Assembly: GCA_013002045.1 (NCBI GenBank)
Contig: JABDKV010000194.1
Coordinates: 1 to 35,431 of the forward strand
DNA: 35,431 bases
Direction of reading: 5' to 3'
Origin: Gammaproteobacteria bacterium
GTDB taxonomy: Bacteria; Pseudomonadota; Gammaproteobacteria; Steroidobacterales; JABDKV01
The position numbers and the translations under genes are program-made. The notes beneath the pieces were generated by a model. The model did not search any database, had not been told where the DNA came from, and was given only the letters and a program-made list of their open reading frames with translations. Below, one piece after another: positions 1 to 11,040 of the stretch (positions are counted from its first letter, which is position 1; the number at the start of each line of letters is the position of its first letter).

Positions 1-741
1 ATCTTCCAGGAAACTGATCGCGTGGTAGGCGTGCACCCGGTGCACGGCGGCAGCGGCGACCCATCTCCGTTTACTGCTTACGGCACCTTACAGGGCATCA
101 AGGCCTGTCTTAACAAGCGCTATGGCAGCCCCGAAATCAAGGGCAAGACTTTCGCTGTGCAGGGTGTCGGCAGCGTTGGCTACAACCTGGTCAAGCTTAT
201 CGCCAAAGAAGGCGGTGTCATCTACGCCTGCGATATCAACGAAGAGCGCGTCAAGCGCGCCGCTGACGAGTTTGGCGTGCAACCGGTGCCGATGAACGAG
301 ATCTACGATGTCGACGCCAACGTGTTTGCCCCCTGTGCCCTCGGCGCCGTTATCAATGGCGAGACTGTTGATCGACTGCAGTGCGACATCGTGGCCGGTA
401 GCGCCAACAACCAGCTTGAATCCGAAGAATGGGGAACCGAGCTGGAAAGGCGCAATGTCGTTTACGCACCGGACTACGCTGTCAACGCCGGTGGCCTGGT
501 CAACGTTGCGATCGAATTACAGGGTTATAACCGCGAACGGGCATTTCAGGCGGTCAGCTCGATCTACAACAACATCGAGAATATATTCCGTATCGCCGAA
601 CGCGACGGCATACCTTCATGGCAGGCTGCCGATCGCATGGCGGTCGAACGTATCAACGCGATCAGCACTATCCGCCAGCCTTACAGCAAGCGTTTCAAGG
701 ATCGTCTGTCCGGTCGTTCGCCTAAAGTCAGTCATCACTGA
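1..741 (+). CDS. Leucine/valine (Glu/Leu/Phe/Val family) dehydrogenase, 3' part
   Basis: This is an NAD-dependent amino-acid dehydrogenase that oxidatively deaminates a branched-chain amino acid to its 2-oxo acid plus ammonia. The frame is open from base 1, so the N-terminal part with the catalytic lysine lies outside the window; 246 residues are visible. The first visible stretch carries the family segment [14 protein letters not shown] Rossmann NAD-binding domain follows, with the glycine pattern [10 protein letters not shown] and the acidic strand end YACDIN, then the conserved [10 protein letters not shown] and VAGSANNQL segments. The spacing fits leucine/valine dehydrogenases better than hexameric glutamate dehydrogenases, but the exact substrate is inferred. 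Its stop overlaps the isovaleryl-CoA dehydrogenase start (TGATG), so the two are translationally coupled. That placement makes leucine the likeliest substrate. Confidence 0.88.
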   Translation: MFQETDRVVGVHPVHGGSGDPSPFTAYGTLQGIKACLNKRYGSPEIKGKTFAVQGVGSVGYNLVKLIAKEGGVIYACDINEERVKRAADEFGVQPVPMNEIYDVDANVFAPCALGAVINGETVDRLQCDIVAGSANNQLESEEWGTELERRNVVYAPDYAVNAGGLVNVAIELQGYNRERAFQAVSSIYNNIENIFRIAERDGIPSWQAADRMAVERINAISTIRQPYSKRFKDRLSGRSPKVSHH

Positions 742-1904
742 TGGCTCAATTCAACACACGCATCAACGACGAGCTCGACATGCTGCGCGAGTCAGTGCAG
801 CGATTTGTCGAGGCGGAAATCGCGCCCCGGGCGGAGCAAATCGACAGGGACAACGAGTTCCCGCAACCGTTGTGGAAAAAGCTCGGTGATATGGGCTTGT
901 TGGGGATGACCATCCCCGAACAATACGGTGGTTCCGATCTCGGTTACCTGGCGCATGTCGTCGCCATGGAAGAGATCTCGCGCGGCTCTGCCTCGGTTGG
1001 CCTGTCGTACGGTGCGCATTCCAACCTGTGCCTGAACAACCTTTACCTCAACGGCACGGACGAACAACGCGAGCGTTTCGTTCCCGGACTGGTGTCGGGT
1101 GAGCGGGTCGGCGCGCTGGCCATGTCCGAACCCGGAGCCGGCTCCGATGTTGTTGGTTCGATGAGCTGTCGTGCCGAGCGCGTCGGTAACGAATGGATCG
1201 CCAATGGTTCGAAAATGTGGATCACCAACGGGCCCGAGGCCGATGTGTTGCTGGTCTACATGCGGACGGCACCGCGTGATGCCGGCTCGCGCGCGATGAC
1301 AGCATTCATAGTCGAAAAAGGTATGCCCGGCTTCTCGACCGCACAGAAACTCGACAAACTCGGCATGCGCGGTTCGAATACCTGCGAGCTGGTATTTGAA
1401 GACTGTCGTATACCCGATGCCAACCGGCTCGGCGAAGTCGATCGTGGCGTTTATATCTTGATGCGCGGACTCGATTCCGAACGCCTGGTCCTGTCAGGCG
1501 GACCCATCGGCATCATGCAGTCCTGCATGGATATCGTGCTGCCTTACGTACAGGAACGCGAGCAGTTTGGCCGCCCGATCGGAAGTTTCGGACTGATGCA
1601 GGGCAAGCTGGCCGACATGTATACGGCGCTGCAGGCTTCGCGGGCATTTGCTTATCGCACAGCCGAACAATTCGACCGTGGCGAACCCACCCGTCAGGAT
1701 GCGGCAGCCGTGTTGCTGCTGGCCGCACAATCGGCTGTGACCGTCGCACTCGAGGCAATACAATGCCTCGGTGGCAATGGCTACATTAACGAGTACGCCA
1801 CCGGGCGCCTGCTTCGCGATGCCAAGCTTTATGAGATCGGTGCCGGCACCAGTGAGATTCGCCGCATGCTGATCGGGCGCGAGCTGGTCGCCGGTAACGA
1901 CTGA
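741..1904 (+). CDS. liuA: Isovaleryl-CoA dehydrogenase
   Basis: This 387-residue FAD enzyme oxidises isovaleryl-CoA to 3-methylcrotonyl-CoA in leucine breakdown and passes electrons to ETF, which is coded downstream. The acyl-CoA dehydrogenase signature [10 protein letters not shown] lies near residues 127-136. The protein has the features that set isovaleryl-CoA dehydrogenase apart from other family members: the catalytic base is the Glu in [12 protein letters not shown] (E247), and the usual second position reads [12 protein letters not shown], with no Glu at the standard site. The length is normal for the family. The ATG overlaps the upstream stop by one base, and 38 bp separate it from the thiolase. 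Confidence 0.95.
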   Translation: MAQFNTRINDELDMLRESVQRFVEAEIAPRAEQIDRDNEFPQPLWKKLGDMGLLGMTIPEQYGGSDLGYLAHVVAMEEISRGSASVGLSYGAHSNLCLNNLYLNGTDEQRERFVPGLVSGERVGALAMSEPGAGSDVVGSMSCRAERVGNEWIANGSKMWITNGPEADVLLVYMRTAPRDAGSRAMTAFIVEKGMPGFSTAQKLDKLGMRGSNTCELVFEDCRIPDANRLGEVDRGVYILMRGLDSERLVLSGGPIGIMQSCMDIVLPYVQEREQFGRPIGSFGLMQGKLADMYTALQASRAFAYRTAEQFDRGEPTRQDAAAVLLLAAQSAVTVALEAIQCLGGNGYINEYATGRLLRDAKLYEIGAGTSEIRRMLIGRELVAGND

Positions 1905-1932
1905 CAGCGGCGATCGCAACAGCTAAAGAGAC

Positions 1933-1937
1933 GAGGA
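1933..1937 (+). promoter_or_regulatory. Ribosome binding site of the thiolase gene
   Basis: GAGGA sits 5 bases before the ATG at 1943 and supports that start. Most neighbouring genes in this operon rely on stop/start overlap instead. Confidence 0.6.
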
Positions 1938-1942
1938 ATAGC

Positions 1943-3132
1943 ATGACGACAGATCAGATAGTCATCGTGGCGGCACGCCGCACACCCATCGGTGCCTTCC
2001 AGGGCGCGCTGTCCGCGGTTGCCGCACCGGAACTTGGCGCCAATGCCATCGCCGCGGCACTGGCCGATTGCGGCGTCGAAGGCAGTGACGTCAATGAAGT
2101 TATTTTTGGCTGCGTGCTGCCCGCCGGGCTGGGGCAGGCACCGGCACGCCAGGCTGCACTGGCAGCCGACATTCCAAAATCGGTTGGCTGCACCACGATC
2201 AACAAGGTGTGTGGTTCCGGCATGAAGGCGGCGATGCTGGCCCATGACCTGATCCGTGCCGGGTCGGCCGACATTGTCGTCGCCGGTGGTATGGAATCGA
2301 TGAGTAACGCCCCATACCTGTTACCGAAAGCGCGCGGCGGTTACCGCATGGGTCACCAGGAAGTCCTCGATCACATGTTCTATGACGGCCTGCAGAACCC
2401 GTATGACAAGAACATGATGGGGCATTTCGCCGAACTGACCGCAGACAAATACAGTTTTACCCGCGAGGCACAGGACGAGTTTTCAACCGCCTCGGTCCGA
2501 CGTGCAATTAACGCCTGCGAAAGCGGCGCTTTTGCCAACGAAATCACCCCGGTCACGGTACGCAGTCGTCGCAGCGAGACGGTTGTCGATACTGACGAAG
2601 AACCGTTCAAGGCCGACATCGACCGGATCCCGACGATGCGACCCGCGTTCCGCCGCGACGGTGGCACCGTTACCGCTGCGAGTTCATCGTCTATATCCGA
2701 CGGTGCCGCAGCCCTGGTACTGATGCGTGCCAGCGAGGCCGCCAGCCGCGGTCTCGAACCACTGGCGACCATAGCCGGACATAGCGGCTATGCCCACGAG
2801 CCGGAATGGTTTACCACCGCACCGGTACACGCCATCGCGTCGCTACATGACATGCTTGACTGGTCACCGGGGAGTATCGACCTGTACGAGATCAACGAAG
2901 CCTTTGCGGTGGTGACTATGGCCGCCATGCATGATCTCGGTCTCGATCATGAACGTGTCAACGTCAACGGCGGGGCCTGTGCTTTGGGGCATCCGATTGG
3001 TGCCACCGGCGCGCGGCTGATGGTGACACTGGTGCACGCCATGAAGCAGCGACATGGAGAACGCGGTATTGCTTCGCTCTGTATCGGAGGCGGCGAAGCA
3101 ACTGCAATCGGATTGACCCGCGGGAACGGCTG

Positions 3133-3133
<1 letters not shown>
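1943..3133 (+). CDS. Acetyl-CoA acetyltransferase (thiolase)
   Basis: A 396-residue thiolase that joins or cleaves acetyl units, most likely cleaving acetoacetyl-CoA to two acetyl-CoA. The nucleophilic cysteine is C90 in [10 protein letters not shown]. The NEAF segment, the histidine H350 in GHPIGATGA and the second cysteine C380 in CIGGGEATA complete the active site. Length and motifs match biosynthetic/degradative acetoacetyl-CoA thiolases. It lies between the isovaleryl-CoA dehydrogenase and carboxylase genes. That position suggests it finishes leucine breakdown once acetoacetate has been activated by the acetoacetyl-CoA synthetase coded at 12728. A role in cleaving 2-methylacetoacetyl-CoA from isoleucine is also possible. 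Its stop overlaps the next start as TGATG. Confidence 0.93.
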
Positions 3134-4740
<1,607 letters not shown>

Positions 4741-4789
4741 TCATTTTCCCGTCTATACTCAAAAGTATCAGCACAAACCCGAGCACGCC

Positions 4790-5581
4790 TTGCCAGACTC
4801 GATCCTCCAGCACCTGAGCGACGACGGGGTTTTCACACTGACCCTGAACCGCCCCGACGTGCACAACGCGTTCGATGACACCACGATTGCGCTCATCACG
4901 GGTGTGTTGCTCAGTGCCAGCCGCGATCCCGCAGTGCGGGTCGTCGTCATAACCGGATCGGGCAATACATTTTGCGCCGGTGGCGACGTCAACTGGATGC
5001 GCCGCATGGCCGAGTACGACATGGGCGAGAACTACGAAGACGCATTGCGGCTCGCAGAACTGATGTCGGTACTCAATTCGCTGGGCAAGCCGACTATCGC
5101 CAAGGTCAATGGCGGGGCTTTCGGTGGCGGGGTCGGCCTGGTTGCCTGTTGCGATATTGCAGTTAGTGCGGCTTCGACCAAATATGCGCTGAGCGAAGTA
5201 CGTCTGGGCCTGGTACCGGCGGTTATCTCACCCTATGTCGTCGCTGCAATGGGGACACGCCAGGCGCGCCGCTACATGCTGACCGGTGAGCGCTTCGATG
5301 CGCAGACGGCGCTGGCGACCGGACTCATTCATGAAGTATGCGCAGACGATGAGCTCGACAGTGGCGTCAAACGGATCACCCACGAATTGTTACAGGGTGG
5401 TCCGCAGGCGCTGCGCGAAAGCAAGGAACTCATTGCGCTGGTCAGTCATACCGACCGATCGTCCAACGAAACCATCTCTCGCCGCAGTGCGGAAATCATT
5501 GCCCAGCTGCGGGTCTCACCCGAGGGCCAGGAAGGCCTGGGCGCTTTTCTGGAGAAACGCAGGCCTAGCTGGCAACATTAG
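4790..5581 (+). CDS. liuC: Methylglutaconyl-CoA hydratase (crotonase family)
   Basis: This crotonase-family enzyme hydrates 3-methylglutaconyl-CoA to HMG-CoA. The oxyanion-hole segments are NRPDVHNAF and FCAGGDVNWM, followed by GGAFGGGVGLVACCDIA and SEVRLGLVPAVISPYVV. The last two match bacterial LiuC proteins, which have glycine rather than glutamate at the first catalytic-glutamate position and keep the second, in SEVRLG. The start is uncertain. Homology begins just after the TTG at 4790, giving 263 residues. An ATG at 4721, preceded by AGGG and overlapping the liuB end by 20 bases, would add 23 residues that look unlike the family. I prefer 4790 on family length. The gene sits between the two carboxylase subunit genes. 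Confidence 0.88.
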   Translation: MPDSILQHLSDDGVFTLTLNRPDVHNAFDDTTIALITGVLLSASRDPAVRVVVITGSGNTFCAGGDVNWMRRMAEYDMGENYEDALRLAELMSVLNSLGKPTIAKVNGGAFGGGVGLVACCDIAVSAASTKYALSEVRLGLVPAVISPYVVAAMGTRQARRYMLTGERFDAQTALATGLIHEVCADDELDSGVKRITHELLQGGPQALRESKELIALVSHTDRSSNETISRRSAEIIAQLRVSPEGQEGLGAFLEKRRPSWQH

Positions 5582-5632
5582 CGCCCGGAACCGGCCGTGT
5601 GAGCCGGCAGTAACCCGAAAGCCAGGTCCCTG

Positions 5633-7648
5633 ATGCTCGAGAAGGTTCTCATTGCCAATCGCGGCGAAATCGCCTGCCGCGTGATTTCTACCTGCAGACG
5701 ACTCGGAGTCGCTACCGTCGCGATCTATTCCGATGCCGATAGCGGTGCGCGTCATGTGCGCCTCGCTGACGAGGCTGTCCATATCGGATCGTCACCCGCC
5801 ACGCAGTCATACCTGGACATCGATGCGGTTGTAGCGGCAGCGCGTGCTACCGGTGCCACGGCGGTGCATCCCGGTTACGGTTTTCTTGCCGAGAATGCGG
5901 CATTCGCCCGGGCGTGTGCGGCCGCCGGCATCACCTTTATCGGGCCATCCGCAGACACTATAGCTGTGATGGGCTCGAAAGCCGAAGCCAAGCGATTAAT
6001 GGAACAGGCCGGGGTGCCAACCATTCCGGGTTACCACGGTGACGACCAGTCGGATGCCACGCTGGTTGCCGCAGCCAAAGACATCGGCCTGCCGCTGCTG
6101 GTCAAAGCCAGCGCCGGAGGCGGTGGCAAGGGGATGCGTATCGTGCGCAAGACCGCCGACCTCGAAGCGGCGTTGGCCGCCGCCCGCCGCGAAGCGCGCA
6201 GCGCATTTGGTGACGATCACCTGATACTTGAACGATTCCTCGAACGGCCACGTCACATTGAGTACCAGGTTTTTGGTGACAACCATGGCAATGTCGTGCA
6301 CCTGTTCGAGCGCGAGTGCTCGATTCAACGGCGCTACCAGAAAATCATCGAGGAAAGCCCGTCACCGTTTCTCACCGATGAATTGCGTTCGCAGATGGGC
6401 GCTGCAGCCGTCGCCGCCGCCAGCGCAGTCGATTACAGCAACGCCGGCACCATCGAGTTCATCGTCAGTGCCGAACGAGAGTTTTTCTTTCTCGAGATGA
6501 ACACACGCCTGCAGGTCGAACACCCGGTGACCGAAGCAACCACGGGTCTGGACCTGGTCGAGTGGCAGCTGCGCATTGCGGCAGGCGAGCCATTGCCATT
6601 GCAACAGGAACAGATCAGCCAGACAGGTCATGCTATCGAGGCACGCATCTATGCCGAGAACCCGGCACAGGATTTCATGCCCTCTACAGGAACCATTGAT
6701 CGGTTCTCCGCGCCGGCCGATGAGCCGGGTGTGCGTCTCGACACCGGCTATGACAGTGGTGACGAAGTCACGATTCATTACGACCCGATGCTGGCCAAGC
6801 TGATCTGTTTTGCCGACGATCGCGGCGCAGCGCTGGCACGGCTGCGACAGGCGCTGGCGCGCACCGCTGTGTTTGGCCCGCAGACCAACCTGGCACTGTT
6901 GCGTGAGATTGCACACGACCCCGTTTTTGCCGCCGGCGAAGCCGACACGAGTTATATCGATCGCCACCTCGATGATTTGCTCGCGCCGCAGACACCACCG
7001 CAACGAGTTTACTTTGCGGCAGCCTGTGGCCAGATGCTTGGGCGCGAGAGCGACTGGTCGACGGAATGGTCACCGTGGGACATCGCTGACGGCTGGCAGG
7101 CCAATGGCATGAGCAGCAACCTGCTGGCGCTGTCCGCACCGGGTGCTGACACCCAACGCCTGCGTATCAGTGGTCGCCGTGGTGACTACACGATTACCGA
7201 CGAAAGCGGCAACAGGTCGCCAGTACAGGCTTCCATCTCTGAATTCGGACATTTCAACCCCGACGGCACGCCAGCTTCCATCCTGCTGGATTCGGATGAC
7301 GACAATACGGTTGCGGGCCTGCTGCGCAATGACGCAACGCTGCAGGTTGTCATGGGTGATCGCGCCTGGACCCTGCATTTCGACGACCCCTACCCCGGCG
7401 CCGAAGCCACTACCGATGATGCAACACACCCGGGTTCGCCCATGCCCGGGCGGATCGTGGCACTGCATGTCAGTGCCGGCGACCGGGTCGAGGAAGGACA
7501 GCCGCTGGTAGTGCTCGAAGGCATGAAAATGGAAGTCACTGTGGCCGCCCGGGTCGCGGGCATTGTGCAGCGCGTGTTGTATGCTGAAGGCGATAATGTA
7601 GAAGCCGAGGTCCCGCTGATCGATATCGAACCGGCAGCAACTAACTGA
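5633..7648 (+). CDS. liuD: Methylcrotonyl-CoA carboxylase, biotin carboxylase/carrier (alpha) subunit
   Basis: This 671-residue subunit carboxylates its own biotin with ATP and bicarbonate and serves the beta subunit coded at 3133. The order is a biotin carboxylase N-domain starting LIANRGEIACRV, an ATP-grasp domain with KASAGGGGKGM and FLERPRHIEYQV, and the carboxylase C-domain with EMNTRLQVEHPVTE. A less conserved linker domain follows, then a C-terminal biotinyl domain with EGMKMEV, whose lysine K632 is the biotin site. Length and domain order match methylcrotonyl-CoA and related acyl-CoA carboxylase alpha subunits; the neighbours fix the substrate. It starts 51 bp after liuC and its stop overlaps the HMG-CoA lyase start as TGATG. 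Confidence 0.95.
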   Translation: MLEKVLIANRGEIACRVISTCRRLGVATVAIYSDADSGARHVRLADEAVHIGSSPATQSYLDIDAVVAAARATGATAVHPGYGFLAENAAFARACAAAGITFIGPSADTIAVMGSKAEAKRLMEQAGVPTIPGYHGDDQSDATLVAAAKDIGLPLLVKASAGGGGKGMRIVRKTADLEAALAAARREARSAFGDDHLILERFLERPRHIEYQVFGDNHGNVVHLFERECSIQRRYQKIIEESPSPFLTDELRSQMGAAAVAAASAVDYSNAGTIEFIVSAEREFFFLEMNTRLQVEHPVTEATTGLDLVEWQLRIAAGEPLPLQQEQISQTGHAIEARIYAENPAQDFMPSTGTIDRFSAPADEPGVRLDTGYDSGDEVTIHYDPMLAKLICFADDRGAALARLRQALARTAVFGPQTNLALLREIAHDPVFAAGEADTSYIDRHLDDLLAPQTPPQRVYFAAACGQMLGRESDWSTEWSPWDIADGWQANGMSSNLLALSAPGADTQRLRISGRRGDYTITDESGNRSPVQASISEFGHFNPDGTPASILLDSDDDNTVAGLLRNDATLQVVMGDRAWTLHFDDPYPGAEATTDDATHPGSPMPGRIVALHVSAGDRVEEGQPLVVLEGMKMEVTVAARVAGIVQRVLYAEGDNVEAEVPLIDIEPAATN

Positions 7649-8568
7649 TGCAGTTCCCGACCACCGTCAAAGTGGTGGAAGTCGGGCCACGCGACGGGTT
7701 ACAGAACGAACCCGACCCGGTACCGACGCCGACCAAGATCGAGTTCATCGACCGGCTGTCGCGTACCGGCCTGCGTTGTATAGAGCCAACCAGTTTCGTC
7801 AGTCCACGCTGGATTCCACAACTCGCTGACGCCGCCGATGTTATCGATGGCATGCAACGTCCGACCGGTGTCGTGTACCCGGTTCTGGTGCCGAACAAAC
7901 GCGGCATGGAGCGGGCGCTGGAGGCAGGCGTCGACACCATCGCCATTTTCGTCGCGGCGACAGAGACTTTTAATCAGCGCAACATCAATGCCTCGCTGGC
8001 GGTGTCCATGACCCGACTGGGCGAGGTGGCCGAACTGGCCCGCCAGCATGATGTCAGCATGCGGGGCTATGTCTCGTGTGTACTCGGCTGCCCCTACGAG
8101 GGCGCGGTCGAGGCACAATCGGTTGCCACCATTGCACGTGAACTGCACGACATGGGTTGTTACGAGATCTCGCTGGGCGACACCATTGGGGTTGGCACGC
8201 CGGTGGCGGCGCGTGAGCTGATCGAGACCACCGCCGCACAGGTGCCATTGCAGAGACTGGCCGTGCACTTTCACGACACGCGTGGCCAGGCGCTGGCCAA
8301 TGTGCTGGCCTGCCTCGGTTGCGGCATCGATACGGTCGATGCCTCGGTGGCCGGTCTGGGGGGATGCCCATACGCCGACGGCGCCAGTGGCAACCTCGCC
8401 ACCGAGGATCTCGTCTATATGCTGCATGGCATGGGCATAGAGACTGGAATTGACCTCGATGCGCTGATCGCCGCCGGTCGCTACATCTGCGCCGCCATGG
8501 GGCGGTCGCCGGGTAGTCGCCTCGGGCTGATCCCGCGACATCGACGCGCACCGCGATTTTCGACCTGA
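7648..8568 (+). CDS. liuE: Hydroxymethylglutaryl-CoA lyase
   Basis: A 306-residue lyase that splits HMG-CoA into acetyl-CoA and acetoacetate, the last reaction of this leucine operon. The TIM-barrel start has VEVGPRDGLQNE, the metal- and substrate-binding opening of the family. SFVSPRWIPQ follows, and the lyase signature with the catalytic cysteine is VAGLGGCPYADGASGN (C240). The metal-binding HFHDTRG segment is also present. Length is normal. It overlaps liuD by one base and is the last gene before an 80-bp gap with a candidate promoter. Acetoacetate made here is the substrate of the synthetase coded at 12728. Confidence 0.95.
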   Translation: MQFPTTVKVVEVGPRDGLQNEPDPVPTPTKIEFIDRLSRTGLRCIEPTSFVSPRWIPQLADAADVIDGMQRPTGVVYPVLVPNKRGMERALEAGVDTIAIFVAATETFNQRNINASLAVSMTRLGEVAELARQHDVSMRGYVSCVLGCPYEGAVEAQSVATIARELHDMGCYEISLGDTIGVGTPVAARELIETTAAQVPLQRLAVHFHDTRGQALANVLACLGCGIDTVDASVAGLGGCPYADGASGNLATEDLVYMLHGMGIETGIDLDALIAAGRYICAAMGRSPGSRLGLIPRHRRAPRFST

Positions 8569-8591
8569 ACGGGCTTCGTGGCGTACGGATT

Positions 8592-8600
8592 TGCTAGAAT
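8592..8600 (+). promoter_or_regulatory. Candidate extended -10 promoter for the SDR-ETF operon
   Basis: In the 80-bp gap after HMG-CoA lyase, TGCTAGAAT forms an extended -10 (TGn plus TAGAAT, five of six to consensus). No clear -35 is seen, as extended -10 promoters often allow. It lies 48 bp before the ATG at 8649. AGGAG at 8638-8642 is a good ribosome binding site for that ATG. Confidence 0.4.
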
Positions 8601-8648
8601 GGTGGGTCTTTGCCGTGCACTCGTCGCGGTTCGATCCAGGAGTAAAAG

Positions 8649-9416
8649 ATGATTCTCGAAAGTGCGAAGGCCGTCGTCAGTGGCGGCGCCTCCGGTCTGG
8701 GACGCGCCGTGGCGCAGCGGATCGTGGACACAGGCGGCCAGGTCGCCCTGCTCGACGTCAATGACGAGGCCGGCCACGCGGCGGTCGAGGCGCTCGGTGA
8801 GCGCGCTTTCTATATCACGACCGACGTCAGCAATGAGCAACAGGTCGATGCGGCCGTCGCCGCCGCCAACGAACGCTTCGGTGGCGTGACGCTTGCGGTG
8901 AATTGCGCCGGGATCCTCGGTGCCGGTCGTGTACTGGGGCGCGACGGGCCGATGCCCGGCGAACAGTTCGCACGTGTTATCCAGGTCAACCTGATCGGGA
9001 GTTTCCTGCTGGCCAAGGCCGCCGCAGCGGTCATGGCGGAAAATCCGGAAAATGTCGAAGGCGAGCGCGGTGTCATCGTCAATACCGCCTCGGTGGCAGC
9101 CTACGAGGGCCAGATTGGCCAGGCCGCCTATGCCGCCTCCAAGGCGGGCGTCGCCGGTATGACCTTGCCAATGGCGCGGGAATTTGCCCGTATCGGTGTT
9201 CGGGTCGTCACCATCGCGCCGGGCCTGTTCCACACACCGATGATGGATGGCATGCCCGAGCACGTGCGCGAATCTCTCGGCCAGCAGGTGCCGTTCCCGT
9301 CGCGACTGGGCAAGCCCGATGAATACGCCCAGATGGTCGCTGCCGTCTATGCCAATCCGATGCTGAATGGCACAACCATCCGGCTCGATGGTGCAATCCG
9401 GATGCAACCGAAGTAA
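8649..9416 (+). CDS. Short-chain dehydrogenase, HSD10-like 3-hydroxyacyl-CoA dehydrogenase
   Basis: A 255-residue short-chain dehydrogenase/reductase. The NAD(H) binding loop is GGASGLGRA near residues 12-20, with an acidic LLDVND strand end favouring NAD over NADP. The active site is S148, Y161 and K165 (NTAS and YAASK). The segments NCAGI and IGVRVVTIAPGLFHTPMM resemble type 2 3-hydroxyacyl-CoA dehydrogenase (HSD17B10), which oxidises 2-methyl-3-hydroxybutyryl-CoA in isoleucine breakdown and other short 3-hydroxyacyl-CoAs. That assignment is by family resemblance and neighbours, not proven. It is probably the first gene of the operon, with AGGAG 6 bases before its ATG, and the ETF-quinone oxidoreductase gene follows after 7 bp. 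Confidence 0.85.
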   Translation: MILESAKAVVSGGASGLGRAVAQRIVDTGGQVALLDVNDEAGHAAVEALGERAFYITTDVSNEQQVDAAVAAANERFGGVTLAVNCAGILGAGRVLGRDGPMPGEQFARVIQVNLIGSFLLAKAAAAVMAENPENVEGERGVIVNTASVAAYEGQIGQAAYAASKAGVAGMTLPMAREFARIGVRVVTIAPGLFHTPMMDGMPEHVRESLGQQVPFPSRLGKPDEYAQMVAAVYANPMLNGTTIRLDGAIRMQPK

Positions 9417-9423
9417 CACAATC

Positions 9424-11025
9424 ATGACCGATCGCGATGTAATGCAATATGACGTAGTCATCGTCGGTGCCGGCCCGGCCGGACTGGCGTGCGCGATTCG
9501 TCTCCGGCAACGCAATGCGGATTTATCAGTCTGCGTTCTGGAAAAGGCATCCGAGGTCGGTCAGCACAGTTTGTCCGGCGCGGTCATCGAACCCGGCCCG
9601 CTCGAAGCACTGTTGCCGGACTGGCTCGATAATCCGCCCGAGATCTGTGTTCCCGCCGGTCGCGATCGCTTCGAGTTTCTAACCGCTAAACGCAGCATCC
9701 GTATGCCGACACCGCCGCAGATGCATAACAACGGTAATTACGTCATTTCCCTTGGCGGTCTGTGCCGTCGCCTGGCCGAACGCGCCGAAGCGCTCGAAGT
9801 CGACGTGTTTGCCGGCTTTGCTGCCGATGATGCGCTGTTCGATGACGACGGTAAGGTCATCGGTGTTCGTACCGGCGACATGGGTATCGAGCGCGACGGC
9901 TCGCCCGGTCCGAATTACGCCGCCGGTGTCGATATCCACGCCAGGCATACGATCCTGGCGGAAGGCTGTCGTGGCAGTATCTCCAAGCGACTCATTGCGC
10001 ATTACGGGCTCGACCAGGATCGGTCTCCGCAAACCTATGGGATTGGCTTTAAGGAGCTGTGGCAGTTACCTGAAGGCCGTGCCGAAGCAGGACTGATCAA
10101 GCACACAATTGGCTGGCCGCTGCCACGTGATGTCTATGGCGGCAGTTTTCTCTACCACCTGGACCAGGACCGCGTTTACGTTGGTTTCGTCTGCGGTCTC
10201 GATTATCCCGACCCGTTGTTCAGTCCGTTCGAGGCGTTCCAGCAGTACAAGCACCACCCCAGTGTGCACGCGTTGCTCGAAGGCGGCGAGATTATTTCTG
10301 CCGGTACCCGAGCGCTGATCGAAGGCGGTCTGCAATCGTTACCTCGGCTGGAAATGCCGGGGGCAATGTTGATCGGTGATGCGGCGGGTACGCTCAATGT
10401 ACCCAAGATCAAGGGTGTGCACATGGCGATTCGCTGTGGCAGCGATGCCGCTGACTTTATTGCCGACAATGACACCAGTGCCGGTTTCGACGCTTACTTC
10501 CGCGCCAATGCCGGTGGTCGCGAACTGCGCAAGGTGCGCAACATCCGACCTGGCTTCAAAGCCGGTTTATGGGCCGGCCTCGCCAATGCGGCGCTGGAGA
10601 CGGTGGCCTTTGGCAAAACACCGTGGACACTCGACAACCACGCCGACTGGTCGAGTCTCGACAAACTCGATGAACGCGACGACAACGGCCCGGAGAAAGT
10701 CGCCCGTGACCTGCCGCCACGCGACCGTCTGGCGTCGGTTTACCATGCTGCGATCCACCATGAGGAGAACCAGCCGGTTCATCTCAAGGTACGCGACACT
10801 TCCATCTGCGCCACACGCTGCGCGGTTGAATACGATAACCCGTGCACGCGGTTTTGCCCGGCCGGCGTTTACGAGATGGTCGACGATGGCGAGGGTGGCA
10901 AGCGTCTGCAGATCAATGCCGCCAATTGCCTGCACTGCAAGGTGTGCGATATCAAGGATCCATACGAAATCATTGACTGGGTCACCCCCGAAGGTGGCTC
11001 GGGTCCCAATTACCAGAACCTGTAA
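9424..11025 (+). CDS. Electron transfer flavoprotein-ubiquinone oxidoreductase
   Basis: This membrane-associated flavo-iron-sulfur enzyme takes electrons from reduced ETF and gives them to ubiquinone, linking acyl-CoA dehydrogenases to respiration. From the ATG at 9424 it has 533 residues. The FAD dinucleotide-binding motif is VGAGPAGLACA near residue 14. The substrate and quinone domains follow, with IGDAAGTLNVPKIKGVHMA in the FAD domain. The C-terminal 4Fe-4S ligands are C478 (FCPAGVYE) and C502, C505 and C508 (CLHCKVCDIKDP), the expected ETF-QO spacing. The frame stays open upstream into the SDR gene, but the family N-terminus fits 9424; an ATG at 9442 is a possible later start. The ETF genes follow 15 bp downstream. 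Confidence 0.95.
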   Translation: MTDRDVMQYDVVIVGAGPAGLACAIRLRQRNADLSVCVLEKASEVGQHSLSGAVIEPGPLEALLPDWLDNPPEICVPAGRDRFEFLTAKRSIRMPTPPQMHNNGNYVISLGGLCRRLAERAEALEVDVFAGFAADDALFDDDGKVIGVRTGDMGIERDGSPGPNYAAGVDIHARHTILAEGCRGSISKRLIAHYGLDQDRSPQTYGIGFKELWQLPEGRAEAGLIKHTIGWPLPRDVYGGSFLYHLDQDRVYVGFVCGLDYPDPLFSPFEAFQQYKHHPSVHALLEGGEIISAGTRALIEGGLQSLPRLEMPGAMLIGDAAGTLNVPKIKGVHMAIRCGSDAADFIADNDTSAGFDAYFRANAGGRELRKVRNIRPGFKAGLWAGLANAALETVAFGKTPWTLDNHADWSSLDKLDERDDNGPEKVARDLPPRDRLASVYHAAIHHEENQPVHLKVRDTSICATRCAVEYDNPCTRFCPAGVYEMVDDGEGGKRLQINAANCLHCKVCDIKDPYEIIDWVTPEGGSGPNYQNL

Positions 11026-11040
11026 GGACGAAGACCGCGC

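Noticed and set aside
4753-4758. TATACT as an internal promoter before liuC
   Set aside because: No matching -35 at 16-18 bp and no extended -10; it is probably chance within a tight operon.
7699-8541. 280-residue open frame on the minus strand
   Set aside because: It is antisense to HMG-CoA lyase and has no recognisable motif.
8481-9515. 344-residue open frame on the minus strand
   Set aside because: It lies opposite the HSD10-like dehydrogenase, with histidine/glycine-rich shadow composition and no motifs.
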